From: Kushneria phosphatilytica
GTDB lineage: Bacteria > Pseudomonadota > Gammaproteobacteria > Pseudomonadales > Halomonadaceae
Length of the DNA stretch: 64,000 bases
Reading direction: 5' to 3'
Assembly: GCF_008247605.1 (NCBI RefSeq)
Contig: NZ_CP043420.1
Span: 992,001-1,056,000 of the forward strand
The notes under the pieces were generated by a model, which was not told where the DNA came from, did no database searches, and saw nothing but the letters and a program-made list of their open reading frames with translations. A program made the translations under genes and the position numbers. Positions 19,139 to 28,207 of the stretch are shown here, one piece after another. Numbering within the stretch: the first letter of the stretch is position 1; each line of letters starts with the position of its first letter.

Positions 19139-20050
19139 ATGCGGATGCACAACCTCGAACATCTTTTTATCTTCATTCGGGTCGCCGAGATGCGCAGCTT
19201 CAGCCGCGCGGCTGAAAGCATGGGCATTCAGAAAGGGCGTGCCTCGACCGTCGTGCGGCAGCTGGAAGAGGATTTGGGTACCCGGTTGCTGCACCGCACA
19301 ACGCGCAGTGTGCAATTGACCGAGGACGGGCGACGCTTTCAGGAACGCGCGCGGGAACTGCTGACCGATTTTGATGATCTGCAGTCGATGTTTGCAGAGG
19401 AGGGCGTTGCGCTACGGGGGCGACTGCGAGTCGATCTTCCGACCGAACTGGCGCGCACGACGCTGGTACCAGCCCTGCCGGACTTCATGGCAGCCTACCC
19501 CGATCTGGAACTGCAGGTGTCGAGCACGGATCGGCAGGTGGATCCGGTCGAGGAGGGGTTCGACTGCGTTCTGCGGCTCGGGCCGATCGGCGACGAAACG
19601 CTGATTGCCCGTCCGCTGGGTCGGCTACGCATGGTGAACGCCGCCAGCCCAGCCTATCTCGCGCAGTACGGCACCCCTGTGGTGCTTGAGGATCTGCATC
19701 GGCAAGGCCACCGCACGATTCATTACAGCCGTGCCCTCGGTGCCCGCCCTTATGGATGGGAATACCCGGACGGTGACGACTACGCCACGCTGCCGCTGCC
19801 CGGCGCCCTGCATGTGAACAGCGTCCAGACCTACGAGGCCGCCGGCCTGGCGGGCATCGGTCTGATCCAGGCGGTGCTCACGGGAATAGGCCGCCACCTG
19901 GAGAGCGGGGCGCTGGTGGAAGTTCTGCCGGACTTCCGCCCCGAGCCACTCGATGTGTCCCTGGTCGTGGCCCATCGACAGAACCTGTCGCGCCGGGTCC
20001 GCGTCTTCATGGAATGGATCGAAGAGGTGCTGGCGCCCTATCTCGACTAA
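19139..20050 (+). CDS. LysR-family transcriptional regulator
   Basis: A 303-residue LysR regulator: winged helix-turn-helix at the N-terminus (FSRAAESMGIQKGRASTVVRQLEEDLGTRLLHRTTRSV, cited here as the family's usual LxxR-R-TTR pattern) and a periplasmic-binding-like effector domain (about 90-300). The subgroup with the HRTTRSVxLTEDG motif commonly controls adjacent oxidoreductases. It diverges from the flavodoxin-like gene and has a palindromic operator just upstream. The effector is not predictable from sequence. Confidence 0.9.
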   Translation: MRMHNLEHLFIFIRVAEMRSFSRAAESMGIQKGRASTVVRQLEEDLGTRLLHRTTRSVQLTEDGRRFQERARELLTDFDDLQSMFAEEGVALRGRLRVDLPTELARTTLVPALPDFMAAYPDLELQVSSTDRQVDPVEEGFDCVLRLGPIGDETLIARPLGRLRMVNAASPAYLAQYGTPVVLEDLHRQGHRTIHYSRALGARPYGWEYPDGDDYATLPLPGALHVNSVQTYEAAGLAGIGLIQAVLTGIGRHLESGALVEVLPDFRPEPLDVSLVVAHRQNLSRRVRVFMEWIEEVLAPYLD

Positions 20051-20067
20051 GGCGCCTTGATTGGACA

Positions 20068-20124
20068 GATGCACCCGAGTCATATGCTCGAACGCACCCC
20101 CGGGCGTGATCCTCGCGAAACATC
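20068..20124 (-). pseudogene. Remnant of the 3' end of a DUF2252 gene
   Basis: These 57 bases align to the last 56 bases or so of the intact DUF2252 gene at 25932-25987, in the same orientation, with a handful of substitutions and small indels; the stretch GGGCGTGATCCTCGCGAAAC is identical. Translated on the minus strand it starts MFREDHARG like the intact protein, then shifts frame. Similarity stops on both sides. This is a decayed second copy of the gene tail, marking a past duplication or recombination. Confidence 0.75.
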
Positions 20125-20264
20125 AGAAGCTACTCTCGCCCCAATGCCATTTGCCCTATGGTCAGCGGCCTAAAGGCCATCTGCCCGCGCTCACATTTCC
20201 ATTGTCGCCGTATGCGGCGAGGCATAGATTAGGAGTGCAACCTGGCAGGGCGGGAGGTGCGCTC

Positions 20265-20759
20265 ATGGAAACGATTACACCGAATCAGGTTAGTAAGGTT
20301 GAAGCCGGGCGGGATCGGTACGGACGCGATGATCTGATGATCTGGGGCGTGTTGCCGCTGGCCATCAAGGTCTCCGGCCAGGAGACGAACGGCCAGTTCA
20401 TGCTTTTCGAGCATGCCGGTATGGATAAGGGCGGGCCGCCGCGGCATGTACATTACGGTCAGGACGAGTGGTTTTATATCATCCGGGGCGTTTATGTGTT
20501 CGAAGTGGGTGATGCGCGTTGTCAGCTCGGCGCCGGTGCTTCGCTGTTTGCGCCACGCGAGGTGCCGCATGGCTGGGCCTGTGTCAGCGATGAGCCGGGT
20601 ACGCTGCTGACCCTGATTACACCGGTGAACACTTTCGAGGATTTCATCCTCGAGACCACGCGTCATGCGAGCTTGCCGACCCGGGAAGACATCGAGCATG
20701 CCTTCGCCACGCACGGAATGAAGCTCACCGGCCCGCCGCTCGAGCTCGAAGCCGCCTGA
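20265..20759 (+). CDS. Cupin domain protein
   Basis: A 164-residue single cupin. Motif 1 is visible as GGPPRHVHYGQDEWFYIIRG (two His, a Glu and the usual spacing) and motif 2 as FAPREVPHGWAC, so a metal site is likely. Relatives include quercetin 2,3-dioxygenase-like and other small-molecule binding proteins; the substrate is not predictable. Start at 20265 has GGAGG seven bases upstream; a longer frame begins at 20061 but overlaps the DUF2252 remnant. A single gene followed by the GFA gene 112 bases on. Confidence 0.85.
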   Translation: METITPNQVSKVEAGRDRYGRDDLMIWGVLPLAIKVSGQETNGQFMLFEHAGMDKGGPPRHVHYGQDEWFYIIRGVYVFEVGDARCQLGAGASLFAPREVPHGWACVSDEPGTLLTLITPVNTFEDFILETTRHASLPTREDIEHAFATHGMKLTGPPLELEAA

Positions 20760-20871
20760 GTCGTATCGTTACGTCGCGCCCGGGGATCATTTGTACGGCG
20801 GTATGTTCTGCACGAATGATCGCCGGGGCCGCGGCCATCGTTGGGACCGTCCAATTCGGAGGGAAGGTGCC

Positions 20872-21306
20872 ATGAATCAGGACAAGCTCTATCAAGGCAG
20901 TTGTTTCTGTGGGGCGGTTCGGATCCGCCTGACCAGCGATCCCGTGGTCATGGGTTACTGTCATTGCGAGTCATGCCGGCATTGGTCGGCTGGGCCGGTC
21001 AACGCATTCACATTATGGAAGCCCGAGTCGCTGCAGGTGGTCGAAGGTGACGATCATATCGGCAGCTTCAACAAGACGCCGCAGAGCATTCGTAAGTGGT
21101 GTAAGAGTTGCGGTGGTCATCTGTTCACGGAGCACCCGGAGTGGGGCCTGGTCGATGTCTATGCGGCTGTGATTGATGATTTTGCTTTCCAGCCGTCGGT
21201 CCACGTGCATTATCAGGAGACGGTGCTGCCCATCAGGGATGGGCTGCCGAAGATGCAGGACGTGCCGGCGGAAATGGGTGGCTCGGGTGTCACATTGAAC
21301 GAATGA
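20872..21306 (+). CDS. GFA-family (glutathione-dependent formaldehyde-activating-like) protein
   Basis: A 144-residue Mss4-like zinc protein. Cys motifs are GSCFCGAVRIRL at the start, YCHCESCRHWSAG near residue 27 and KWCKSCGGHLFTEHP near 77, the full set of zinc ligands of the GFA fold. The family was named for a proposed glutathione-formaldehyde activity, but most members have no proven reaction. The start has a strong GGAGGGAAGG ribosome site. It may be cotranscribed with the cupin gene. Confidence 0.87.
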   Translation: MNQDKLYQGSCFCGAVRIRLTSDPVVMGYCHCESCRHWSAGPVNAFTLWKPESLQVVEGDDHIGSFNKTPQSIRKWCKSCGGHLFTEHPEWGLVDVYAAVIDDFAFQPSVHVHYQETVLPIRDGLPKMQDVPAEMGGSGVTLNE

Positions 21307-21445
21307 GCGCGCCACGTGCTGGCTGCTGCCGTATTTCCTGTCACCGGTAATGTGCAGCTTCATAGACGTTTGATCATGCTGCTGCATCGCTGGAAGTGAG
21401 CTGGGGGAAGCCGTTACTACACGTGTGAGCTTCCTTGGAATGGTG

Positions 21446-24400
21446 TCAACGCTCAAGATCCCGTTTCATGATGCCTGAAACGGTCAGAAGCATGAGGGAG
21501 GTCACGATCCAGCCCAGAGCAATGTATAACGCTTTACCGAGATACCAGGCTGCATAGTAGGCCGTGCTTTCTTCTTGATTGAGCGTTCCGTCGGCGCGTG
21601 CTGCTGGTTTTCGAATCGAACAGTGCCGCGCATGATTCAGGTCGATGAGCGGCACAAAATTGTCCAGAGCATAAACAAAATTATTGAGTAAATGACCGAA
21701 TAAGCCATCGATCCCCGGATTGCAAGGTAACGCGCGTGCTATCAATGTTTCCCCGGCAATTCGCGGCTCAAGGCGTGATTCCAGTACACTGTTAGAGGTA
21801 TAAACCGATGTAATTGGCGCTATTCCTTGAGCTTGGGCCTGATAGGGCACATCCAGCACAATAGCGATACCGGGGGCAAGTTCGCCATGGGCCAGGTCTG
21901 CCCAATCGGCTGGTGGGAAAAGACTGCCAGTGCGACCGATATGTGTCATGACAGCGCCGAATAAAATACAAAGCCCGAACGTGAGAAGAGCTCGGCGTGC
22001 GGATAAGCCATACTGGAAACCGACACTGAACAAGAGCATGAATATTGCCTCAAGCACCGGCCACAAGGCGAGAAGCAGACAGGTCCATGCCATATAGATC
22101 AGCACGCTTTCCCAGGTAGAACCTGGTTCCAGGAGCGTGGCCTGCACCAGTAGCGCAATAACACCGAGCGCCAGCAGCAGAAAACCATAAGGAATTCGAC
22201 GCGATTTTCTCTCTGGTTGGTTCTCCGAATGGGTATCGCACCTGGCAAAACTGCGACCCCACCATAACCTTACTGTACCGCGTAGTCGTATGGCGCTGGC
22301 GATATCCTTTTTTTCACGCAGAATTTCGTATCCTTGTGACACTTCACCGGCCTCGATATGAGCCAATGCAAAGCGATCATAAACCTGCGGTATGAAGGAT
22401 TTTTTATCAAAGGTGCGATACCAGCGCATCATGCGTGAGGGCCACTTCACTAGTGGCAGGAGTTTCTTCACCATTCGTCCCACACCACGAAGGTAATCAT
22501 GATCTCCCCGCTTTGGCTGGAATGGTGTTTGATGAGTCAGCCAGATAAGGCGACGAGTGTGTTCTTTCGGAGAGTATGAACCTGCGCCTTTTGAGGCTTT
22601 ATCATCAAAGTGCTTTCCAAGACTTCCCGTGTGTGCAGGCTTGGATCCTGTTCCGGGTGACAGGCTGTTATAATCCTGGCTTTGGCTAGCGGTGGCGGCT
22701 TCGAGTCTATCAATATGAATACCGGCTGCCTGCAGTATTACTCGATGCGTCCCCAGGTGCCAGTTTCGCCCGAAGTCGTCTTTTAGTGAGCCGCATTTGA
22801 GGCCCTGAAGATTCAGGGCAACGGCCGATTGATCGCGCCGTAAATCACAATAGGGAGTCGTAAATCTCTGTTTTATCTGACTCCTGAGACGGGCTTGTGT
22901 CAGCGCAAACCTGAGTCGGTGAAGATGGTACCGGCCAGACGATTCATGAGACCGATAGTCGAAGGCAGTGAAGCGATTATCAAGTATCGGTCGCCAGAAC
23001 CCTGAAAATTCATCGTTTGGCGTGCCCTTCTCTTCACCAATCGGGTTATCCTCCAACATGGCGACTCTACCACGATAGTCCAGTTCGAAACTGGCATTAA
23101 AAACATGTTCTCCGTATAGCAAACGCGCTCTGATAACTGTAGAAAGCTCTGGATTATCCTTGGGAGAGAGTGTGCGCTTGAGCTGGTTTGTAGCATCGTC
23201 GATATTCAGAAACTCTTGTATTTTGAATGGCCCATCGTCTGCCTGGATGGAGTCACAAAAAAACGCCAGGTAGGCTTCGCATTTCGCACGCTCATCCAGG
23301 CGCAAGCGGCTCTTCTGGCTATCCTCACGCATGACGTCATAGGTGCCGAGTCGTCCATTCAGTGCATGGATTGGTGCGGCGCTACCATCGATAACCACGA
23401 ATGCTGCCGTTCCCGCGGAGTCTACCCTATTCTGTTTGTCCCAGAGTATGCGCCGCACCTTTGACTCCTCGGGGTTTAGGATCTCGATGAGTAATACGTC
23501 CTTGTAAAATGGCAGGCGGAAGACCGCCATTTTGTACTTATCGTCACGACAATACTTGGTAAGAGATTGGTATGGTTCGGTATTTTCGGTTTCATTATTA
23601 GCATCAGCCGAGTCGCTAGAGTTGGACAGTGACCATTCGATTTCACCAACTTCCAGGGCACCGGCGATATCGGCGTCGGCGAAGGAAACCCCCTGACGAT
23701 ATGTAAAATGCTCATCAAGCTCGGGTATCGGGGTGGCCTCAGAAGCTTTAGTGTCAAATTCAAATTTGACCTTGCCGATCAGCACGCTGCCGTGAACGCG
23801 TGTATTAGCCAGCAAAAGGCTGCCCTTTAGAGTAATCTGATTATCGCATCGGTTCGCTGATCCGGTACGATTGCTGCCGTCTGTGCCGATATCTATATTG
23901 CCGAGAACCTCGGTTTCCGAAAGATCCACAGCGATTGGTGTTCGGCTGTTCTTCTGACAAGCTCCTTGAACATTACAAGCGATGCTAACGCCAAGGTGAA
24001 CGCTTGCATGATTAAGCAGAATCAGCCCATGGCACTGGCTTTTGATATCAATTCGAAAACCGGTGCTAATGGATGCCTTGTAAGCGTCGATCGCGGGCGG
24101 AGCGTAGCTGTTGCCTTGGTGGGTGGAATCCCCTAATTGGGAGTACATGATATTAATATCTTGCCGAATCGTCGCCTGTCTTGCATTGATCCAACACGAC
24201 GCTGATTTATTGAGATCAAATTGGCTGACATAATGGCCTGCTGGGGCATTTTCCTCGTGCCCGCTTGTCTGTGACTTATTCGAGTTGTAGCCATTCACGC
24301 GACCAACCTGCAGGGTGCCGCCGATAGTAATATCTTCCAGAAACAGGGCACCTTCGATTCGACACCAGTCCGCTCCGACGCTTTCCTGTCCGGAGCTGTG

Positions 24401-25603
24401 ATAGGGGCCGAACCGCACTGATTCGGCAATGTTTGCTGCCTTGAAAAACAAAAAGGCAGGCTCTCTCTGGGTGAGTCCAGTAACGAACAAGCCGCATTCG
24501 AACCAGATCGAACCTGCCTGCAGACCGATACCAAAGATTTGTCCGAAAACGATATTGCGTTCGAAGTCCTGACGATGATCAGGCCCGGAATCGATGACCC
24601 GCATAGCGAGCAGGCCTCCGATTCTTGTATGCTGCAGATTGAGTGCTTTCGGAGACTCGGTGGGATTATGCGTCAGTAGTCGGGAACCGCTGAGCCAGAC
24701 ATCGCCGCCAATACGTGCGCTGGCGAGATTGAACGTTCCGATAACAGCACTCTGCTGAAGTTGTATGTGTCCCTCCACCTGCATTCCATTGAAATCAAGT
24801 GCGCTTTTCAATGGCTCTCTGGAAGGAGGAAGCGCCGAGCAGGAATCCTGTTCATGGCAGAAATCTGAACAGTCCATCAGTATGCTGCCAGCTATTCGGG
24901 CATCGCGCGCTCTGACGATGCAGGGCGAGAGTGCCTCATCAGTAGCCAGCAATGAGGGCGTAGCGGACGCGCCCACCCAGCCAATATCTTCCTTTTGATC
25001 GTCGAAAAGGAACGGATTCCCGGCGAAAGGCCAGGTCTGACTCTGGTCGGTTGTTCCTCCCCGGCTTGTGTTCAGCTCTTTGGCCCGCGGGCCGCATTGA
25101 CGCAGATCGAGCGCTCCCTCGATGCGAGCATTGTCGAGACGCAGAGCGCCGAAACGCGAGCCGCAAAGAGACAGATGTGACAAAGTGGCATTGGATAGAT
25201 CGATATAGTGATCGAAATCACACCACTCAAGCTCGAGATAGATCGGCTGACCATTCGAGAACGGGCCCAGCCCGGCTAAATCAAGTACGCCTTCGATTCT
25301 GGTACGTGGTGCATTGTGCCACCCACTTTTGCCAGCTGGCGCCGTTGCTGTGGCACAGCCGATACGAATGCCGAAAGAAGTAACTTTAATACTATGTGGG
25401 CTGTCAGAATCGCGCGCGACATCAATATTCAGGAGTATTTTCCGAATGAGATCGGCACGAATTACTACATCGTCACCGCAGTCCGGCGGAACGAATACTC
25501 GTGCCGATTCAATGGCTTCGATGAATCCTTGTTCGAATTGAGATAGCGATCCTTCGGACGATTTCGATTTATTGTTCATGATTGAACTCGGCTCGTCTGC
25601 CAT
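21446..25603 (-). CDS. Giant membrane protein with beta-helix-like repeats
   Basis: About 1385 residues. The first 900 contain many irregular repeats of the pattern hydrophobic-x-A-x-I-x-G-x-(L/I)-x-(L/V), for example LRLDNARIEGALDLRQ, LASARIGGDVWLSGSRL, WCRIEGALFLEDITIGG, VDLSETEVLGNIDIG and FADADIAGALEVGE, spaced as in pentapeptide-like or bactofilin-like right-handed beta helices. The last 280 residues carry four or five transmembrane helices (FLLLALGVIALLVQATLL onward) and the segment NFVYALDNFVPLIDLNHARHC. Similar large proteins in other phyla are sometimes labelled membrane-associated oxidoreductase without support. Start is uncertain: ATG at 25720, 25603 or 25579. It is more AT-rich than its neighbours. 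Function unknown. Confidence 0.8.
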   Translation of the reverse strand: MADEPSSIMNNKSKSSEGSLSQFEQGFIEAIESARVFVPPDCGDDVVIRADLIRKILLNIDVARDSDSPHSIKVTSFGIRIGCATATAPAGKSGWHNAPRTRIEGVLDLAGLGPFSNGQPIYLELEWCDFDHYIDLSNATLSHLSLCGSRFGALRLDNARIEGALDLRQCGPRAKELNTSRGGTTDQSQTWPFAGNPFLFDDQKEDIGWVGASATPSLLATDEALSPCIVRARDARIAGSILMDCSDFCHEQDSCSALPPSREPLKSALDFNGMQVEGHIQLQQSAVIGTFNLASARIGGDVWLSGSRLLTHNPTESPKALNLQHTRIGGLLAMRVIDSGPDHRQDFERNIVFGQIFGIGLQAGSIWFECGLFVTGLTQREPAFLFFKAANIAESVRFGPYHSSGQESVGADWCRIEGALFLEDITIGGTLQVGRVNGYNSNKSQTSGHEENAPAGHYVSQFDLNKSASCWINARQATIRQDINIMYSQLGDSTHQGNSYAPPAIDAYKASISTGFRIDIKSQCHGLILLNHASVHLGVSIACNVQGACQKNSRTPIAVDLSETEVLGNIDIGTDGSNRTGSANRCDNQITLKGSLLLANTRVHGSVLIGKVKFEFDTKASEATPIPELDEHFTYRQGVSFADADIAGALEVGEIEWSLSNSSDSADANNETENTEPYQSLTKYCRDDKYKMAVFRLPFYKDVLLIEILNPEESKVRRILWDKQNRVDSAGTAAFVVIDGSAAPIHALNGRLGTYDVMREDSQKSRLRLDERAKCEAYLAFFCDSIQADDGPFKIQEFLNIDDATNQLKRTLSPKDNPELSTVIRARLLYGEHVFNASFELDYRGRVAMLEDNPIGEEKGTPNDEFSGFWRPILDNRFTAFDYRSHESSGRYHLHRLRFALTQARLRSQIKQRFTTPYCDLRRDQSAVALNLQGLKCGSLKDDFGRNWHLGTHRVILQAAGIHIDRLEAATASQSQDYNSLSPGTGSKPAHTGSLGKHFDDKASKGAGSYSPKEHTRRLIWLTHQTPFQPKRGDHDYLRGVGRMVKKLLPLVKWPSRMMRWYRTFDKKSFIPQVYDRFALAHIEAGEVSQGYEILREKKDIASAIRLRGTVRLWWGRSFARCDTHSENQPERKSRRIPYGFLLLALGVIALLVQATLLEPGSTWESVLIYMAWTCLLLALWPVLEAIFMLLFSVGFQYGLSARRALLTFGLCILFGAVMTHIGRTGSLFPPADWADLAHGELAPGIAIVLDVPYQAQAQGIAPITSVYTSNSVLESRLEPRIAGETLIARALPCNPGIDGLFGHLLNNFVYALDNFVPLIDLNHARHCSIRKPAARADGTLNQEESTAYYAAWYLGKALYIALGWIVTSLMLLTVSGIMKRDLER

Positions 25604-25889
25604 GACCCTGAAATCGATTATTGGCAGCTTTGGATAAATTCGCCAGTTCAAAGGAAACCAGAGTGCATACAAGACGCCACCGAAAGGGCAACCTGGCATA
25701 CTGGCTGGATGAGAGTTCAATCAGGAAGGGTCAAGCGGTTCCCGCGGTGGTGTTCGCCAATGAGCCTGCGGTCAGAAGGTAATGCTCAGTGTAGATGCAG
25801 ATAACGGCGAGGCTGGTCAGTAAAACCCCAGCCAGATTTCGTAATGTTGATAGGCGTGGTCAGGTCCTGATGGTGATCTGCGAATTCAC

Positions 25890-25913
25890 CCGGATGGATG
25901 GTGATCCATCCGG
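25890..25913 (-). terminator. Hairpin after the DUF2252 gene
   Basis: CCGGATGGAT pairs perfectly with ATCCATCCGG around GGTG, 14 bases beyond the DUF2252 stop. No T run follows on the minus strand. The rest of the spacer from 25604 to 25889 shows nothing further. Confidence 0.5.
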
Positions 25914-25926
25914 TTGAGATCGTCTC

Positions 25927-27420
25927 TCACCGATGCACCCAGTCCAGGTGCTCGAACGCGCCCCGGGCGTGATCCTCGCGAAACATCTCATGATCGCGGC
26001 GCAGGCGATCGGCGGCTTCCGTAGTAAATTCCACCATATCCTCGATAAACAGTTCCGCCGGCTCAATGGCGTTCATGATCGCCGGTTCGATGTCGTAATC
26101 GATGCGTCCGGATTCATCGGAGAGGGCGTGTACATGAGCCAGCACGCCGCCGCAAATGCGGGCGTAGTTTTTCCATTCGCTTTTGGAGAGATCATCGAGA
26201 TCGATATCATCACGAAACGGTGCGCGCTCGCGTGACATGTAGCTCAGGCCATCGAACTCGACATGGCCGTAGAATCGGTCGCCGTGGCTCAGGTGGACCG
26301 CCTGGGCGTGGCTGATGCGCTCGGCGCGGGTGTCCATCTCATAGGAAGAAGGTGGTACCAGCCCGGAGAGGGCGGAGCGTCGGGCCTGTTTGTATTCGAT
26401 GATCAGGTCATCGGTGCCATCCCGCTCGGGGCCCTCGATCAATACGTAGTAGCGGTTGAGACCCAGCGAGGCGGTGCCCTGGTCGAGGCGGATCGCTACG
26501 TCCTTCACGCGCATGCCCTCGGCACGTTGGGGCACTTCGATATTATTCTCCCGGATCAGCCGATCGGTGATCTTTTGAAATTCCTCCCGCCGCGAGGTGA
26601 TCGGTACCAGTTTTTCGGTCGAGCGAAAGCGACTTCCGGTCTCATCGAGGTAATCACCCATCAGCCATTCGGCACGCTCTTCATGGGCATCCTCGAACAG
26701 GTCACGGATGAGCGGCGGCGCGTTGTCGAAGCGCATCTCTTCATCCTGCTCGGTGCCCTCGCGCGCCAGCCGCTGCGTCCCTTCGATATACCCCTGCACG
26801 AAGTGGCGCACCACCTTGATCTGCTGCTTGCGTTTGAGCTCGCCTTCGGTCTCTGCGGCAATCATGAAGCCGACAGCACCACGTTTGATGTCCCAGGTGA
26901 ACGGGGCGTAATAGGCCTCGTCGAAGTCGTTGACCGAGAAGATCGGCACATTGTTGACGTTGGGCATGACGCCGAAGTTCTCGGGATGCACATCACCCAG
27001 TGCGAGTACGGTGGGCATCCAGGCATCGTCGCCGGCCATGTCGCGATAAAACAGCAGCGCCGTGCCACGAAAGAACGAGTAGAGCGAATCGGAGAGCTTG
27101 TCGAACTTGCTTTCGGCCTCCTCGGAGCCTGCCGCGATGCGGGTGGCGTGATCCTCGCGCAATGTCTGACGGACGTGCTTGCGGCGCTCGTAGCCGGTCA
27201 GTGCTCGCGGGAGTAGCACGAACTCTCCGGCCGCCACCGCCTCGGCCAGGCGTTTGAAGGTCTCATAACGTGTCGCCACCACCGGCGCTGGCGCCTTGGT
27301 TGCATGATGCTCAAGTGCTGCGGCCAGTTCCTCCTTGCTCATCGAGGAGCGCCCCGGAATCTCCTGCTGCTGGGCCTGCTCATAGAGGGCCTTGCGCGTC
27401 TGTTCTGTTGGGCTGGTCAT
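25927..27420 (-). CDS. DUF2252 family protein
   Basis: A 497-residue protein of the DUF2252 family, with the hallmark kinase-like segments LGDVHPENFG near residue 140, NDFDEAYYAPFTWDIKR near 160 and KQARRSALSG near 345. The family resembles aminoglycoside phosphotransferase/protein kinase-like folds, but activity is unproven. The N-terminal 40 residues (TRKALYEQAQQQEIPGRSSM) resemble a Rho-N/SAP-type nucleic acid binding helix pair, an extension only some members have. AGGGGAA sits upstream of the ATG. A decayed copy of its 3' end is found at 20068-20124. Confidence 0.87.
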   Translation of the reverse strand: MTSPTEQTRKALYEQAQQQEIPGRSSMSKEELAAALEHHATKAPAPVVATRYETFKRLAEAVAAGEFVLLPRALTGYERRKHVRQTLREDHATRIAAGSEEAESKFDKLSDSLYSFFRGTALLFYRDMAGDDAWMPTVLALGDVHPENFGVMPNVNNVPIFSVNDFDEAYYAPFTWDIKRGAVGFMIAAETEGELKRKQQIKVVRHFVQGYIEGTQRLAREGTEQDEEMRFDNAPPLIRDLFEDAHEERAEWLMGDYLDETGSRFRSTEKLVPITSRREEFQKITDRLIRENNIEVPQRAEGMRVKDVAIRLDQGTASLGLNRYYVLIEGPERDGTDDLIIEYKQARRSALSGLVPPSSYEMDTRAERISHAQAVHLSHGDRFYGHVEFDGLSYMSRERAPFRDDIDLDDLSKSEWKNYARICGGVLAHVHALSDESGRIDYDIEPAIMNAIEPAELFIEDMVEFTTEAADRLRRDHEMFREDHARGAFEHLDWVHR

Positions 27421-27624
27421 GAAATTCCCCTGCCTGTCCTGACGGTGCCTGAGGTGGATGGATGCCTACCCTTCAGCATGGACGACTTGAGTGCCGGGCG
27501 CCTGGTTTCCGGAGTTCAACCATAAGGCTCGCGACAGCGCCTCGGTGCGACGAGACGAGCTCGGTCGCCGCACGCGCGGGTGGATTTCGGGAGAAGAGTG
27601 GCAGGGATAAACAATGAGAAAGGC

Positions 27625-27650
27625 GCCGGTGTGAGGCGTATCACACCGGC
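27625..27650 (-). terminator. Terminator of the RidA-like gene
   Basis: GCCGGTGTGA pairs perfectly with TCACACCGGC around a six-base loop, and the minus-strand sequence downstream is T-rich (GCCTTTCTCATTGTTT). It lies just after the RidA-like stop codon. Confidence 0.75.
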
Positions 27651-27657
27651 TGGATGG

Positions 27658-28053
27658 TCAGCGATCAGTGGGGGCGCGATAGCATTTGACGTCGACCTCG
27701 ACCTTGCAGTCGACCACCAGGTCCTGGACGCTGCAGATACGCGCCGGGGGGTGGTCGCCGAAGATCTCCCTGAAGACCTTGTTGAACGATGAGAAGTAAC
27801 GGGCATCGGTGAGCACGGCGGTGACGTGCACCACGTCTTCGACGCCGTATCCGGCCTCGTGCATGATCGCCAGGCAGTTGTCGAAGGCCAGGCGCGTCTG
27901 CTCGACGATGCCCCCTTCGACGACCTCGCCATCGGTCATCGGCGTCTGGCCGGAGACAAACAGCCAGCCGTCGGCCTGGGTGGCGCGGGCGAAGGGGAGT
28001 GACTGGCCGCCGGTGCCGACACCACCGGTGGTGCCATAGCGCGTGATACTCAT
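27658..28053 (-). CDS. RidA family (enamine/imine deaminase-like) protein
   Basis: A 131-residue YjgF/YER057c/UK114 protein. The trimer active-site arginine is in the C-terminal half (HPPARICSVQDL), and SGQTPMTDGEVVEGGIVEQTRLAFDN is the family core. RidA-type proteins hydrolyse the reactive enamine/imine intermediates released by PLP dehydratases to keto acids and ammonia. It diverges from a fold-type III PLP D-amino-acid dehydratase gene, which would generate just such an intermediate, so the two probably work together. Confidence 0.9.
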   Translation of the reverse strand: MSITRYGTTGGVGTGGQSLPFARATQADGWLFVSGQTPMTDGEVVEGGIVEQTRLAFDNCLAIMHEAGYGVEDVVHVTAVLTDARYFSSFNKVFREIFGDHPPARICSVQDLVVDCKVEVDVKCYRAPTDR

Positions 28054-28207
28054 GGTGTGATTTCCTGATGGTTGCTGAAGTGTTTCGCCAGTGCAGTCGG
28101 TGTAACACTGATCGCTGCGTTGCGCGAGGCCGCCCAGGGGCTATCCGCCGGCGAGTGATCCTTTCAGGCCATGGCACTTGCCTGGTCTTTTTTCACTGGA
28201 GAAAGCC

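Noticed and set aside
26263..27216. 317-codon plus-strand frame opposite the DUF2252 gene
   Set aside because: Antisense to a protein with clear family motifs.
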